From positions 1 to 64,000 of the forward strand of contig CAMPKA010000017.1 of the NCBI GenBank assembly GCA_946887075.1: 64,000 nt of DNA. Reading direction: 5' to 3'. The stretch is from an uncultured Salinimicrobium sp. (lineage in GTDB: Bacteria > Bacteroidota > Bacteroidia > Flavobacteriales > Flavobacteriaceae). Shown here piece after piece: positions 57,872-64,000 of this stretch (position 1 is the first letter of the stretch; the number at the start of each line of letters is the position of its first letter). A model generated the notes under the pieces. That model searched no databases, was not told where the DNA came from, and saw only the letters and a program-made list of their open reading frames with translations. The translations under genes were made by a program, and so were the position numbers.

Positions 57872-57891
57872 AATATGAGGAAAATCATATT
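57872..57891. promoter_or_regulatory. Putative Crp/Fnr-type operator before ric-norB
   Basis: AATATGA-GGAAAA-TCATATT, a perfect 7-bp inverted repeat with a 6-bp spacer, centred at 57881.5 and 36.5 nt from the last base of the -7 element. The TATGA-N6-TCATA layout is that of a Crp/Fnr-family site. Confidence 0.6.
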
Positions 57892-57971
57892 GGACAAGAT
57901 TCCTCCTCGGGAGCTACAACAAAGAGGAAGGAACCTTCTCCGTTATAGCAAACAGAATATAGAAAATAAGG

Positions 57972-58002
57972 TTGCAAATCGAACTGAAGCGCGTTATCTT
58001 GT
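57972..58002 (+). promoter_or_regulatory. Predicted promoter of the 34-aa ORF
   Basis: TTG at 57972-57974, 20-nt spacer, TATCTTGT at 57995-58002 (one mismatch in TAnnTTTG). Confidence 0.5.
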
Positions 58003-58067
58003 TAAATAACTCCGATACATATCTGCCTTGATACAACGGGTAGGGATGTTGGAACAATAAACCGATC

Positions 58068-58172
58068 ATGTTAGGAATCCTACTTGCGAAAAAAGGGAAG
58101 ACCAAAACCATAAAGGTTTTACTGGTAGCTTCAGTACTATTGATGGGAATAGGTCTGGCCGTGCTTTTGTAA
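58068..58172 (+). CDS. 34-aa single-helix membrane peptide, or part of a small RNA
   Basis: ATG to TAA, 35 codons. The product starts MLGILLAKKGKTKTIK and continues VLLVASVLLMGIGLAVLL, one hydrophobic helix after a basic segment. It has its own predicted promoter (57972) and a strong terminator (58192). It could also be a non-coding RNA of about 210 nt with an accidental ORF. Lies between the NO module and amt. No family recognised. Confidence 0.45.
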   Translation: MLGILLAKKGKTKTIKVLLVASVLLMGIGLAVLL

Positions 58173-58191
58173 CCCGCTGAGGCAGCTGGTT

Positions 58192-58224
58192 CAGGGGCTT
58201 CTATCTTCGAAGCCCCTGTGTTTG
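58192..58224 (+). terminator. Terminator of the small unit
   Basis: CAGGGGCTTC (58192-58201) pairs with GAAGCCCCTG (58209-58218) around a 7-nt loop, followed by TGTTTGT. The trailing T-run is only moderate. Confidence 0.65.
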
Positions 58225-58282
58225 TATGTCCTTACCTCTTCCTGCCAGGACCATTCCTGCGCAGGTGTCCTGGTAATGAAGG

Positions 58283-59509
58283 TTATTCATATTTCAGTTC
58301 TGAATAGGCTGCCGTACCATGTTCATGAACGTCCAGGCCTTCGATCTCCTCCTGTTCCGTAACTCTCAGCTTTTTATTCTGCTTCAGAAAATAGAATATT
58401 GCGAACGAAGTGGAAACCGCAAAAATTCCAACTGTACCCACTCCGATGAGCTGAACAAGCAGCTGTTTAAGACCTGCCAGACTTCCAAAAATGCCTACCG
58501 CAAGGGTACCCCAGATTCCACAGGTGAGATGAACCGAAACTGCACCAACAGGATCGTCAAGTTTGACTTTTTCCAGGAAGGCTACTGACAGAACTATAAG
58601 TATTCCTGAAATCGCTCCGATTAAAAAGGAATCCCACACGCCCATAACATCTGCGGAGGCGGTAATCCCTACCAGACCTCCGAGGATCCCATTGAGCACC
58701 ATGGATAAGTCGTAAGCTCGATAACGAATTCTGGTGAATAGAAAGGAACTTAATCCTCCGGCTGCAGCGGAGATGCAGGTCGTTACCAGAACCAAAGAGG
58801 TGGCACCGGGATCAGCCGAGAGAACCGACCCACCGTTAAATCCGAACCACCCGAACCATAGCAATAAGGCGCCAACTGTAGAAAGCGGAATACTGTGACC
58901 TGGGATGACTCTTATTTCTCCCTCTCCGAATTTCCCTATGCGCGGGCCCAATAGGATTATTCCGATCAGAGCTGCCCAACCTCCTACCGAATGCACCAAA
59001 GTGGATCCAGCGAAGTCGTAAAAGCCCAGATCATTCAGAAATCCGCCTCCCCATTTCCACATGCCCGTGATGGGATATACAAGGCCGACATAAAGAACAG
59101 AAAACGCGATGAAGCCCGTCAGCTTTATTCTTTCGGCCACTGCCCCCGACACTATGGTAGCAGCAGTGGCTGCGAACATGGCCTGGAAGAGAAAATCTGT
59201 ATAAAATGTGTATCTCCCTCCTGAATAGTCAGAGGTTAAACCTCCGTCAGGAAGCGGAATCCCGAAACCTGAAAACCCGAAAATCCCTCCAGCAAATCCC
59301 TCTCCCGGATACATCAGGCTAAAACCGACAAGAGTATAGGTCAGGATCCCAATGATGATGACCATGATATTCTTAAAAAGAATATTGATGGTATTTTTTG
59401 AGCGGGTAAGCCCTATTTCCAAAAGGGAAAAACCCAGATGCATGATAAAGACAAGAATGATGCATAACATCATCCATACATTATTGATTACGAAGTTGAG
59501 ATTCTCCAT
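58283..59509 (-). CDS. amt: Ammonium transporter
   Basis: A 408-residue Amt/MEP/Rh protein with 11 expected membrane helices. Hallmarks are LGFSLLEIGLTRSKNTINIL, FAAVAATIVSGAVAER-like AATAATIVSGAVAER, the DFAGSTLVHSVGG segment (Asp and twin-His partner) and WFGWFGFNGGS. The cytosolic C-terminus carries the GLDVHEHGTAAY motif. It moves ammonium into the cell and is gated by the P-II protein encoded 2 bp upstream. Confidence 0.96.
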   Translation of the reverse strand: MENLNFVINNVWMMLCIILVFIMHLGFSLLEIGLTRSKNTINILFKNIMVIIIGILTYTLVGFSLMYPGEGFAGGIFGFSGFGIPLPDGGLTSDYSGGRYTFYTDFLFQAMFAATAATIVSGAVAERIKLTGFIAFSVLYVGLVYPITGMWKWGGGFLNDLGFYDFAGSTLVHSVGGWAALIGIILLGPRIGKFGEGEIRVIPGHSIPLSTVGALLLWFGWFGFNGGSVLSADPGATSLVLVTTCISAAAGGLSSFLFTRIRYRAYDLSMVLNGILGGLVGITASADVMGVWDSFLIGAISGILIVLSVAFLEKVKLDDPVGAVSVHLTCGIWGTLAVGIFGSLAGLKQLLVQLIGVGTVGIFAVSTSFAIFYFLKQNKKLRVTEQEEIEGLDVHEHGTAAYSELKYE

Positions 59510-59511
59510 GA

Positions 59512-59850
59512 TTAACTGAGGGATTTAGTTCCTGTTTCTTTTGTCCTTATCCTGTAGGCCTGATCGATGGAGGAGATGAAAATTTTGCCGTCTCCTACTC
59601 TACCAGTATGTGCAGCTTGTAACAATACCTCCACAGTTTCTTCTACCTTCTCTTCAGAAACGATGATAGACAGCATACGTCGCGGAATTTCCGAGGTACT
59701 ATATGCTACCCCACGATAGACTTGCCCGTGGCTCTCGTTTCCGACTCCTGTGGCATCCCAGTAGGTAAAAAAGGTAACCTTGATTTCATGAAGCGCTTGT
59801 TTAACTTCCTGAAATTTCTCGCTTCGAATGATCGCTTCTATTTTCTTCAT
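59512..59850 (-). CDS. glnK: Nitrogen regulatory protein P-II
   Basis: A 112-residue trimeric signal protein that binds ATP/ADP and 2-oxoglutarate. MKKIEAIIRSEKF, the T-loop with Tyr 50 (VYRGVAYSTSEIP), and the B-loop AAHTGRVGDGKIFI are clear. The T-loop start (DATGVGNESHGQ) lacks the usual Gln-Lys-Gly pattern. As first gene of glnK-amt it should block Amt under nitrogen sufficiency. Its promoter holds two palindromes. Confidence 0.95.
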   Translation of the reverse strand: MKKIEAIIRSEKFQEVKQALHEIKVTFFTYWDATGVGNESHGQVYRGVAYSTSEIPRRMLSIIVSEEKVEETVEVLLQAAHTGRVGDGKIFISSIDQAYRIRTKETGTKSLS

Positions 59851-59870
59851 TTTTGGGGGGTTTAAAGGTT

Positions 59871-59878
59871 CAAAGATA
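59871..59878 (-). promoter_or_regulatory. glnK -7 element
   Basis: TATCTTTG on the minus strand, 20 nt before the glnK ATG. There is no TTG 19 nt upstream, so activation is likely. Confidence 0.6.
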
Positions 59879-59896
59879 GTATTTTTTCAATTGACA

Positions 59897-59913
59897 CCCC
59901 CTAAATATGGGGG
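59897..59913. promoter_or_regulatory. Operator-like palindrome 1 before glnK-amt
   Basis: CCCCC-TAAATAT-GGGGG, centre 59905, 34 nt upstream of the -7 element end. Confidence 0.55.
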
Positions 59914-59947
59914 TAGAGTGGTATTTTTCTAGATATTTAAAAAACCA

Positions 59948-59964
59948 GCCCTATTTTTTAGGGG
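59948..59964. promoter_or_regulatory. Operator-like palindrome 2 before glnK-amt
   Basis: CCC-TATTTTTTA-GGGGG; its reverse complement CCCCCTAAAAAATAGGG resembles palindrome 1. Centre 59956, 51 bp from the first. Confidence 0.5.
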
Positions 59965-60225
59965 GTTGTATTTATAGTGATGTAAATTTTACGAAATGTG
60001 TATGGACTTCTACAGCCAAGAAGTAATAGATCCAGGAAATGACGCCACCGTCAGGGATTACACGGTGGGGTAAAGGCTATCAATAATTGTGGAGTCTCTA
60101 AGTGGTTTTATGAAATTGATGAGAATTCCTGTTATAGGGGAATCTTACTATTATTCCTACTCTATGATTCCTGCCACAGGGAGTCAATAATTGAACAAAA
60201 GAAAATCAAAAATAAAAAGTACAAC
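59965..60225. other. A/T-rich gap with no clear gene
   Basis: A frame is open from 60043 without ATG until 60226. A short hairpin CCACCG/CGGTGG lies near 60045-60068, and ATTCCTG-containing near-repeats occur at 60125 and 60167. Nothing else is supported. This begins the A/T-rich right part of the window. Confidence 0.4.
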
Positions 60226-60351
60226 ATGGGTAGAGGAGTTGGAGCAAGACTAAAGCTATTCGACTTTAGTGGTGAACTGATATTTCAAGGAAAGAAATCT
60301 GCGAAAAATGGGATTGATGTTCTGATTTGGAGCATGGCCGATATAGATTAA
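60226..60351 (+). CDS. Possible 41-aa ORF, unrecognised
   Basis: ATG to TAA, 42 codons. The product (MGRGVGARLKLFDFSGELIF ... DVLIWSMADID) looks like a folded fragment rather than random sequence. The same frame is open for 103 codons back to a TGA at 60040, so this could be a remnant of a longer gene. No good ribosome site. Confidence 0.25.
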   Translation: MGRGVGARLKLFDFSGELIFQGKKSAKNGIDVLIWSMADID

Positions 60352-60414
60352 AGTTTTATCTTGGAAAGGACAAGAATGAAAAACATCACATTATATTTAA
60401 TTAAAATTTTTGCA

Positions 60415-60804
60415 ATGAGGATAGTCCGGTTATTTACTCTTTTATTTACCCTTGGTTGTAGTAGTGATACGAGGGAAATTCAAAGCGACTCATTAACTGG
60501 AACTTGGCAACTGATTTCAGTCTATGAAAGCAGTGGGGGAGCCACTCCTACTTGGCAGCCGATTGAAGATGGTTTTACTTTGTCCTTTCAAAGAAATAAT
60601 GTATTTGTTTCGAGCAAATTTGAATGCGATGGCTTGTATGAGATAAATCCCAACCAAACCCTCACAATAAACTTTGACTGTGAGACTAGTCAGATGAAAG
60701 GGGAATTAGACTATCGTTTCGTTGAGGAGCATCTAATTTTGACACCAAATCCTAACACCTGCATTGAAGGATGTGACCAAAAGTTCAAAAAAATTGCGGA
60801 GTAA
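60415..60804 (+). CDS. Lipocalin-like lipoprotein
   Basis: 129 residues from ATG 60415: signal MRIVRLFTLLFTLGC with lipobox TLGC, then a small beta-barrel-like domain, LTGTWQLISVYES, FTLSFQRNNVFVSS, and LDYRFVEEHLILTPN, typical of lipocalin-like domains in Bacteroidota lipoproteins. Four later cysteines may form disulfides. An alternative ATG at 60376 has a better Shine-Dalgarno (AAAGGA) but gives an odd signal peptide. Ligand unknown. Confidence 0.72.
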   Translation: MRIVRLFTLLFTLGCSSDTREIQSDSLTGTWQLISVYESSGGATPTWQPIEDGFTLSFQRNNVFVSSKFECDGLYEINPNQTLTINFDCETSQMKGELDYRFVEEHLILTPNPNTCIEGCDQKFKKIAE

Positions 60805-60970
60805 AATCATGTAATCAAAAACCGGAAAAAGTATAAGAGTTTTGATTTGATCAAGTAGTAGGTCTATGGTACATGAATATCAATGTACGTAAATTCCGAT
60901 TCCGAAGAAACAGGCCAACTATTCAGAGGATCATCCTACACCAAATCCATGTCTTTTTTGGGTAGAATTT

Positions 60971-61554
60971 TTAAATCAGAACATTAAAGGCAATTTCTTC
61001 CTGATATACGGGGAATATAATCCCTGAAAAACCTAATATTTGGGGAATACAATCCCTAAATATGATTAACAGAGTTCTAGAAGAAACAGCTTCAGTCTGA
61101 TGTGGTATCAGGGTTTTCTTTTCAGTTTGTGTTGAATCCCCAGTAATTCCTTTTTGGAGTGTTGCCGAATTTACAGGAGCATGCTTTAAATCGGTAAGAT
61201 TAATTCTGGTCACTGAAGGATTCAGATTCTTTATATTTTCCTCGGCATTGCTACTCAAGTTTTTGGGGTTGAAATCTAAATGCGCTTGTTAAGTGAAGGA
61301 GTTTGTAGTCTTTTGTTGTTGAAATCACGGCTCAAGGTTGAGAGGAAGGAATCTACTTCAGTTTTATCAATGCGTCCTTTTTCAGCATAAGATTTAGACT
61401 GAATTACCAAATATTCCCCCTCATAGGTTAAAACCACCAAATCTATTCCAGTGTCCCTACCTTCAAAATCTGTTTTGCCAAGATATTTGTAGCACATCCA
61501 AAAATATTTAAGCGAACTATAATTCGTGGGGGTCCATTTGCAGGAAGGACTGAA
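60971..61554 (-). pseudogene. Decayed N-terminal piece of a restriction-type helicase
   Basis: Translated pieces on the minus strand resemble the N-terminus of large predicted helicase/restriction proteins (COG4889-like, with an Mrr-type nuclease). The first piece (61554-61279) has the nuclease core GRDTGIDLV ... GEYLVIQSKSYAEKGRIDK and DSFLSTLSRDF. The frame is then broken by TAG at 61276-61278, where the family has Trp (RIW), and by a one-base shift a few codons later. The second piece (61258-61085) resumes with SSNAEENIKN, RINLTDLKHAPVN and PHQTEAV, the helicase Q-motif. After that the similarity is lost, so the helicase and later domains are deleted. No start codon precedes the nuclease core. 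Confidence 0.72.
61010..61057. repeat. Two-copy tandem repeat, 32-bp period
   Basis: GGGGAATATAATCCCT at 61010-61025 and GGGGAATACAATCCCT at 61042-61057 differ by one base. Only two copies. Confidence 0.6.
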
Positions 61555-61870
61555 TTAATTTTTCGAACCTATAACCTTTATCCCTCAGAAAAAGAATTAT
61601 GGCGGTAGGTGGTAAGAACATTATGGAAGCTCCAAAAATTAAAATTGATTTAATTAGATTATCAAACTTTTTTAGGAGTACATCAAAATTAGAGTCGAAT
61701 AGATAGTGTCAAAGAGGGCGTTAGAATTAAGGAACTTTGAACTAGCAGCAAATTAGACAAAAGCAACTAATTAGTCATTTACTCAGGGATGCCGTTCTTT
61801 TTAAAACAAGCTTTTCTTCCATTTCGATTTCCCTGAAATAGCCCTCCAACTTTTTTATATTTACAGTATC
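61555..61870. other. A/T-rich gap between pseudogene and DUF262 gene
   Basis: I see no supported gene. A 35-codon frame at 61599-61706 (MAVGGKNIMEAPKIKIDL) is possible but unsupported. A -7-like TATATTTA lies near 61856, upstream of the defence gene. Confidence 0.4.
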
Positions 61871-61888
61871 ATGAAAACCAACTTATGA
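61871..61888 (+). other. Five-codon upstream ORF overlapping the next start
   Basis: ATGAAAACCAACTTATGA encodes Met-Lys-Thr-Asn-Leu-stop. Its TGA overlaps the ATG of the DUF262 gene (61885), as TTATGAAG. This could couple or dampen translation of the defence gene. Confidence 0.4.
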
Positions 61889-63711
61889 AGAAGATATTAG
61901 GATCTCCCAAAACCGTAAGGGAGTTATTTACTGGTGTAAAATATAAAATTCATTATTACCAGAGAGAGTATCAGTGGGGCCGAAAACAAATTGAAGAACT
62001 AGTTGAAGATTTGACGGGTGAATTTCTTCAGTATTGGTCAGAGGATCATGGCCGTTCCGAAGTTGAAAGATATGGGCATTATTTCATGGGTTCTGTTGTG
62101 CTAACAGAAGATGAAAATGCCATTATTGATGGGCAGCAACGTCTCACTTCCTTAAGCCTCTTACTACTTTATATTACTAAGAATCTTGAAGATGAGAACG
62201 ACAAAGCGGAAGTGCTTAATCTCATTTATTCCCAGAAATATGGCAAGACTACTTTTAATATTGATGTCGATGACCGAGCTGAATGTCTGCAAGCGATTGT
62301 AGAAGGTAAGAACTTTGAAATAGATGGTCATCCAGAGAGTGTTCAGAATATCTGGAAACGATACGAGGATATTTCGGAATTAATGATTGATACTGTTCCT
62401 GCAGAAGCTTTGCCATTTTTTAAGGATTGGGTCATCGACAATGTGCAATTCATCAAAATAGTGGCCCAGACAGAGCAGGATGCACATAAAATTTTTGTTT
62501 CAATGAACGACAGGGGGCTCAGTCTAACTGCTACTGAGATGTTGAAGGGATATCTTTTGTCCGAAATAGCAGATGATGCACAGCGGGAGAAAGCCAATGA
62601 CCTTTGGAAGAATAAAATTCTCGAACTGAAGGCCTTAGGCAAAGAGCAGGAAAGTGATTTTATTAAAACATGGCTGAGGGCAAGATTTGCAGAAACCATA
62701 AGAGAACGTAAGAAAAATGCTCTTCCAGGCGATTTTGACATCATTGGTACAGCCTTTCATAAATGGGTTAGAGAGAAATCGACTTCAATGGGGCTTGTAA
62801 AATCCAGAGACTTTGAAATTTTCCTGCTTGAGGAATTCGTTCTATTTGCCAACTCCTACAAAAAAATTATCCATTATTCAGAAACGCTTTCATCTGGATT
62901 TGAGTACATATTCTATAACGCCAATAGAAATTTCACCCTACAACCTTTACTGCTTCTAGCCGCCATTAATAAAAATGATACTAAAGACGAAATTGACAGG
63001 AAATTTCGAGTGGTTTCTTGCTTCCTTGACCAATACATTTCCATCCGAATTTTTAACTATAAAACCATAGATTACTCGGCCATGACATATACAATGTTCA
63101 TGATGGCCAAAAGGTTGAGAAATAGATCAGCAGAGGAATTGGCGGAACTTCTTATTCAAGAAGTAAAAGAAATGGAATTTAGTCTTGATGGTATTGATGG
63201 TTTTGCTCTCAATGGTTGGACCAAAAGATATATGCTACATCAGCTCGCAAGGCTCACTCATTTTGTAGAAAAAGAAAGTGGCAGGGATACCAGATTCGAC
63301 ACATACGTAGATAGGAAAATAAAATATCCCTATGACATAGAGCATATTTGGAGTGATCATTATGAGGAGCATTTGGATGAGTTCGAAAGTGATGAAGAAT
63401 TTCAGCGCACTCGTAACTTATTCGGAGACCTGCTAATTCTTCCCCTGGACATCAATCGAAGTTTAAACGATGATGATTACTGTAAGAAAAAGGAAAAATA
63501 CTTCGGCCAGAACCTTTTGGCCGCTTCCCTGAATGAGCTCTCCTATAAGAACAACCCAAATTTTCTAAGATTTTTTCAGAAATACGAACTGAAATTTCTC
63601 CCTAAACCTCATTTCAAAAAAGAGACCATTCAAAGCAGACAGGAGTTGTATAAAAGTATTGCCAAAGTTGTTTGGGACGTAAATAAGATTAAAGACCAAC
63701 TAAGCAGATAA
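61885..63711 (+). CDS. GmrSD-like DUF262/DUF1524 protein
   Basis: A 608-residue fusion of DUF262 (ParB/Srx-like fold) and DUF1524 (HNH-like nuclease). N-terminal marks are YYQREYQW (24-31), HYFMGSVVL and DGQQRLTSL (82-90), then SMNDRGLSLTATEMLKGY. The C-terminal marks are YDIEHIWSDHY (His 487 as the HNH-type His) and RNLFGDLLILPLDINRSLND (Asn 511 and 524). GmrSD cuts phage DNA with glucosylated hydroxymethylcytosine; many relatives with this layout act in phage defence on other modifications. All motifs are intact. The Mug-like gene starts 2 bp downstream, so it is one operon. The target modification is not known. Confidence 0.88.
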   Translation: MKKILGSPKTVRELFTGVKYKIHYYQREYQWGRKQIEELVEDLTGEFLQYWSEDHGRSEVERYGHYFMGSVVLTEDENAIIDGQQRLTSLSLLLLYITKNLEDENDKAEVLNLIYSQKYGKTTFNIDVDDRAECLQAIVEGKNFEIDGHPESVQNIWKRYEDISELMIDTVPAEALPFFKDWVIDNVQFIKIVAQTEQDAHKIFVSMNDRGLSLTATEMLKGYLLSEIADDAQREKANDLWKNKILELKALGKEQESDFIKTWLRARFAETIRERKKNALPGDFDIIGTAFHKWVREKSTSMGLVKSRDFEIFLLEEFVLFANSYKKIIHYSETLSSGFEYIFYNANRNFTLQPLLLLAAINKNDTKDEIDRKFRVVSCFLDQYISIRIFNYKTIDYSAMTYTMFMMAKRLRNRSAEELAELLIQEVKEMEFSLDGIDGFALNGWTKRYMLHQLARLTHFVEKESGRDTRFDTYVDRKIKYPYDIEHIWSDHYEEHLDEFESDEEFQRTRNLFGDLLILPLDINRSLNDDDYCKKKEKYFGQNLLAASLNELSYKNNPNFLRFFQKYELKFLPKPHFKKETIQSRQELYKSIAKVVWDVNKIKDQLSR

Positions 63712-63713
63712 AG

Positions 63714-64000
63714 ATGAAGGTAAATTTAAAAGAATTTATTCATCCTGAGATGGATATTTTATTTGTCGCTCTTAACGCCCCCGTAAATTCTAATTACAAC
63801 GGTCATTGGTTTTCCTGCAATTTATCTTTCTGGAACTTATTGTACAGGTCAGGCATTATCACCGATCCTATAACTAATAAACTGGAGGGAGATGAAAAGG
63901 TCTTTGGAGATACGTCTATAAACTATTCCAACTGGAAAATTGGAGTCACCGATTTAATTACGGATGTTGTGGAGACGGACAGTTTGAATGTTGATCCAAA
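63714..64000 (+). CDS. Mug/TDG-like DNA glycosylase, partial at window edge
   Basis: 95 codons without a stop before the window ends. The product begins MKVNLKEFIHPEMDILFVAL. The segment LFVALNAPVNSNYNGHWFS matches motif A of the Mug/TDG branch of the uracil-DNA glycosylase superfamily (GINPG with catalytic Asn), here ALNAP with Asn 21. NLSFWNLLYRSGIIT and KIGVTDLITDV fit the next segments (NRFWKVI, CGVTKLV in Mug). It probably excises a modified or mispaired base. It follows the GmrSD-like gene after 2 bp. The loss of the two Gly residues in GINPG may alter the pocket. Confidence 0.75.
   Translation, partial: MKVNLKEFIHPEMDILFVALNAPVNSNYNGHWFSCNLSFWNLLYRSGIITDPITNKLEGDEKVFGDTSINYSNWKIGVTDLITDVVETDSLNVDP

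Noticed and set aside
61010..61057. CRISPR-like repeat
   Set aside because: Only two 16-bp units, differing by a base, with no spacer array and no cas genes nearby.
60971..61258. A separate 95-aa gene on the minus strand
   Set aside because: Its start is TTG in the middle of a domain and its sequence continues the nuclease fragment upstream, so it is part of one pseudogene.
61599..61706. A 35-codon ORF before the DUF262 gene
   Set aside because: No ribosome site, no recognisable features, and such lengths are expected by chance in A/T-rich DNA.

Overview
The window looks like a chromosomal segment of a marine-type member of the Flavobacteriaceae (Bacteroidota). Three things point there. Many genes have the Bacteroidota -7 element TAnnTTTG, some with TTG about 19 nt upstream, and few have Shine-Dalgarno sites. 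Short lipoprotein signal peptides are common. The gene families (bacillithiol genes ytxJ and bshB1, menaquinone genes, CPBP proteases, EttA next to a 59-residue membrane protein) are ordinary for flavobacteria. No rRNA, insertion sequence, prophage or CRISPR array was seen.

Layout. Positions 1-28,000 carry mostly housekeeping genes: clpB, fumarylacetoacetase, glyA, the small SRP RNA, a transaldolase, a YbiT-like ABC-F protein, pheT, recG, an M1 aminopeptidase, a glutamate-synthase-like flavoprotein and pcrA/uvrD. Positions 28,000-38,300 hold a Sua5/YrdC protein, an OmpA-type lipoprotein, a glycosyltransferase, holA and a menaquinone block (menA, menC, menE, with a UPF0173 hydrolase and a CPBP protease between them). 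Positions 38,300-52,700 carry a second M1 peptidase, an acyl-CoA carboxylase beta subunit, ettA, a histidine-degradation operon (hutI-hutG-GNAT), a trans-sulfuration enzyme followed by bshB1, tRNA-His, an M28 peptidase, and a CBS / mini solute-binding lipoprotein / cation-efflux group.

Positions 53,900-57,900 form a nitric-oxide module of two operons read on the minus strand: a small 3-TM protein with a group III truncated haemoglobin, and ric with the quinol NO reductase norB. Upstream of both lies a palindrome of the form ATATGA-N6-TCAT, centred the same 36.5 nt from the last base of the predicted -7 element. This suggests one Crp/Fnr-type activator, although no regulator gene is in the window. 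Next come a tiny transcription unit (34-aa membrane ORF or small RNA) and glnK-amt. The glnK promoter lacks a -33 element and has two 17-bp C5...G5 palindromes 51 bp apart.

From about 59,900 to the right edge the DNA becomes A/T-rich and gene-poor, and it looks like a defence island. It contains a decayed N-terminal piece of a restriction-helicase (in-frame TAG plus a frameshift), then an intact GmrSD-like DUF262/DUF1524 protein. Two bases after that begins a Mug/TDG-like DNA glycosylase, which runs off the window. A modification-dependent nuclease paired with a base-excision glycosylase is the most interesting candidate system here.

Functional assignments come from reading motifs and from memory of the families. 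No database search was possible.
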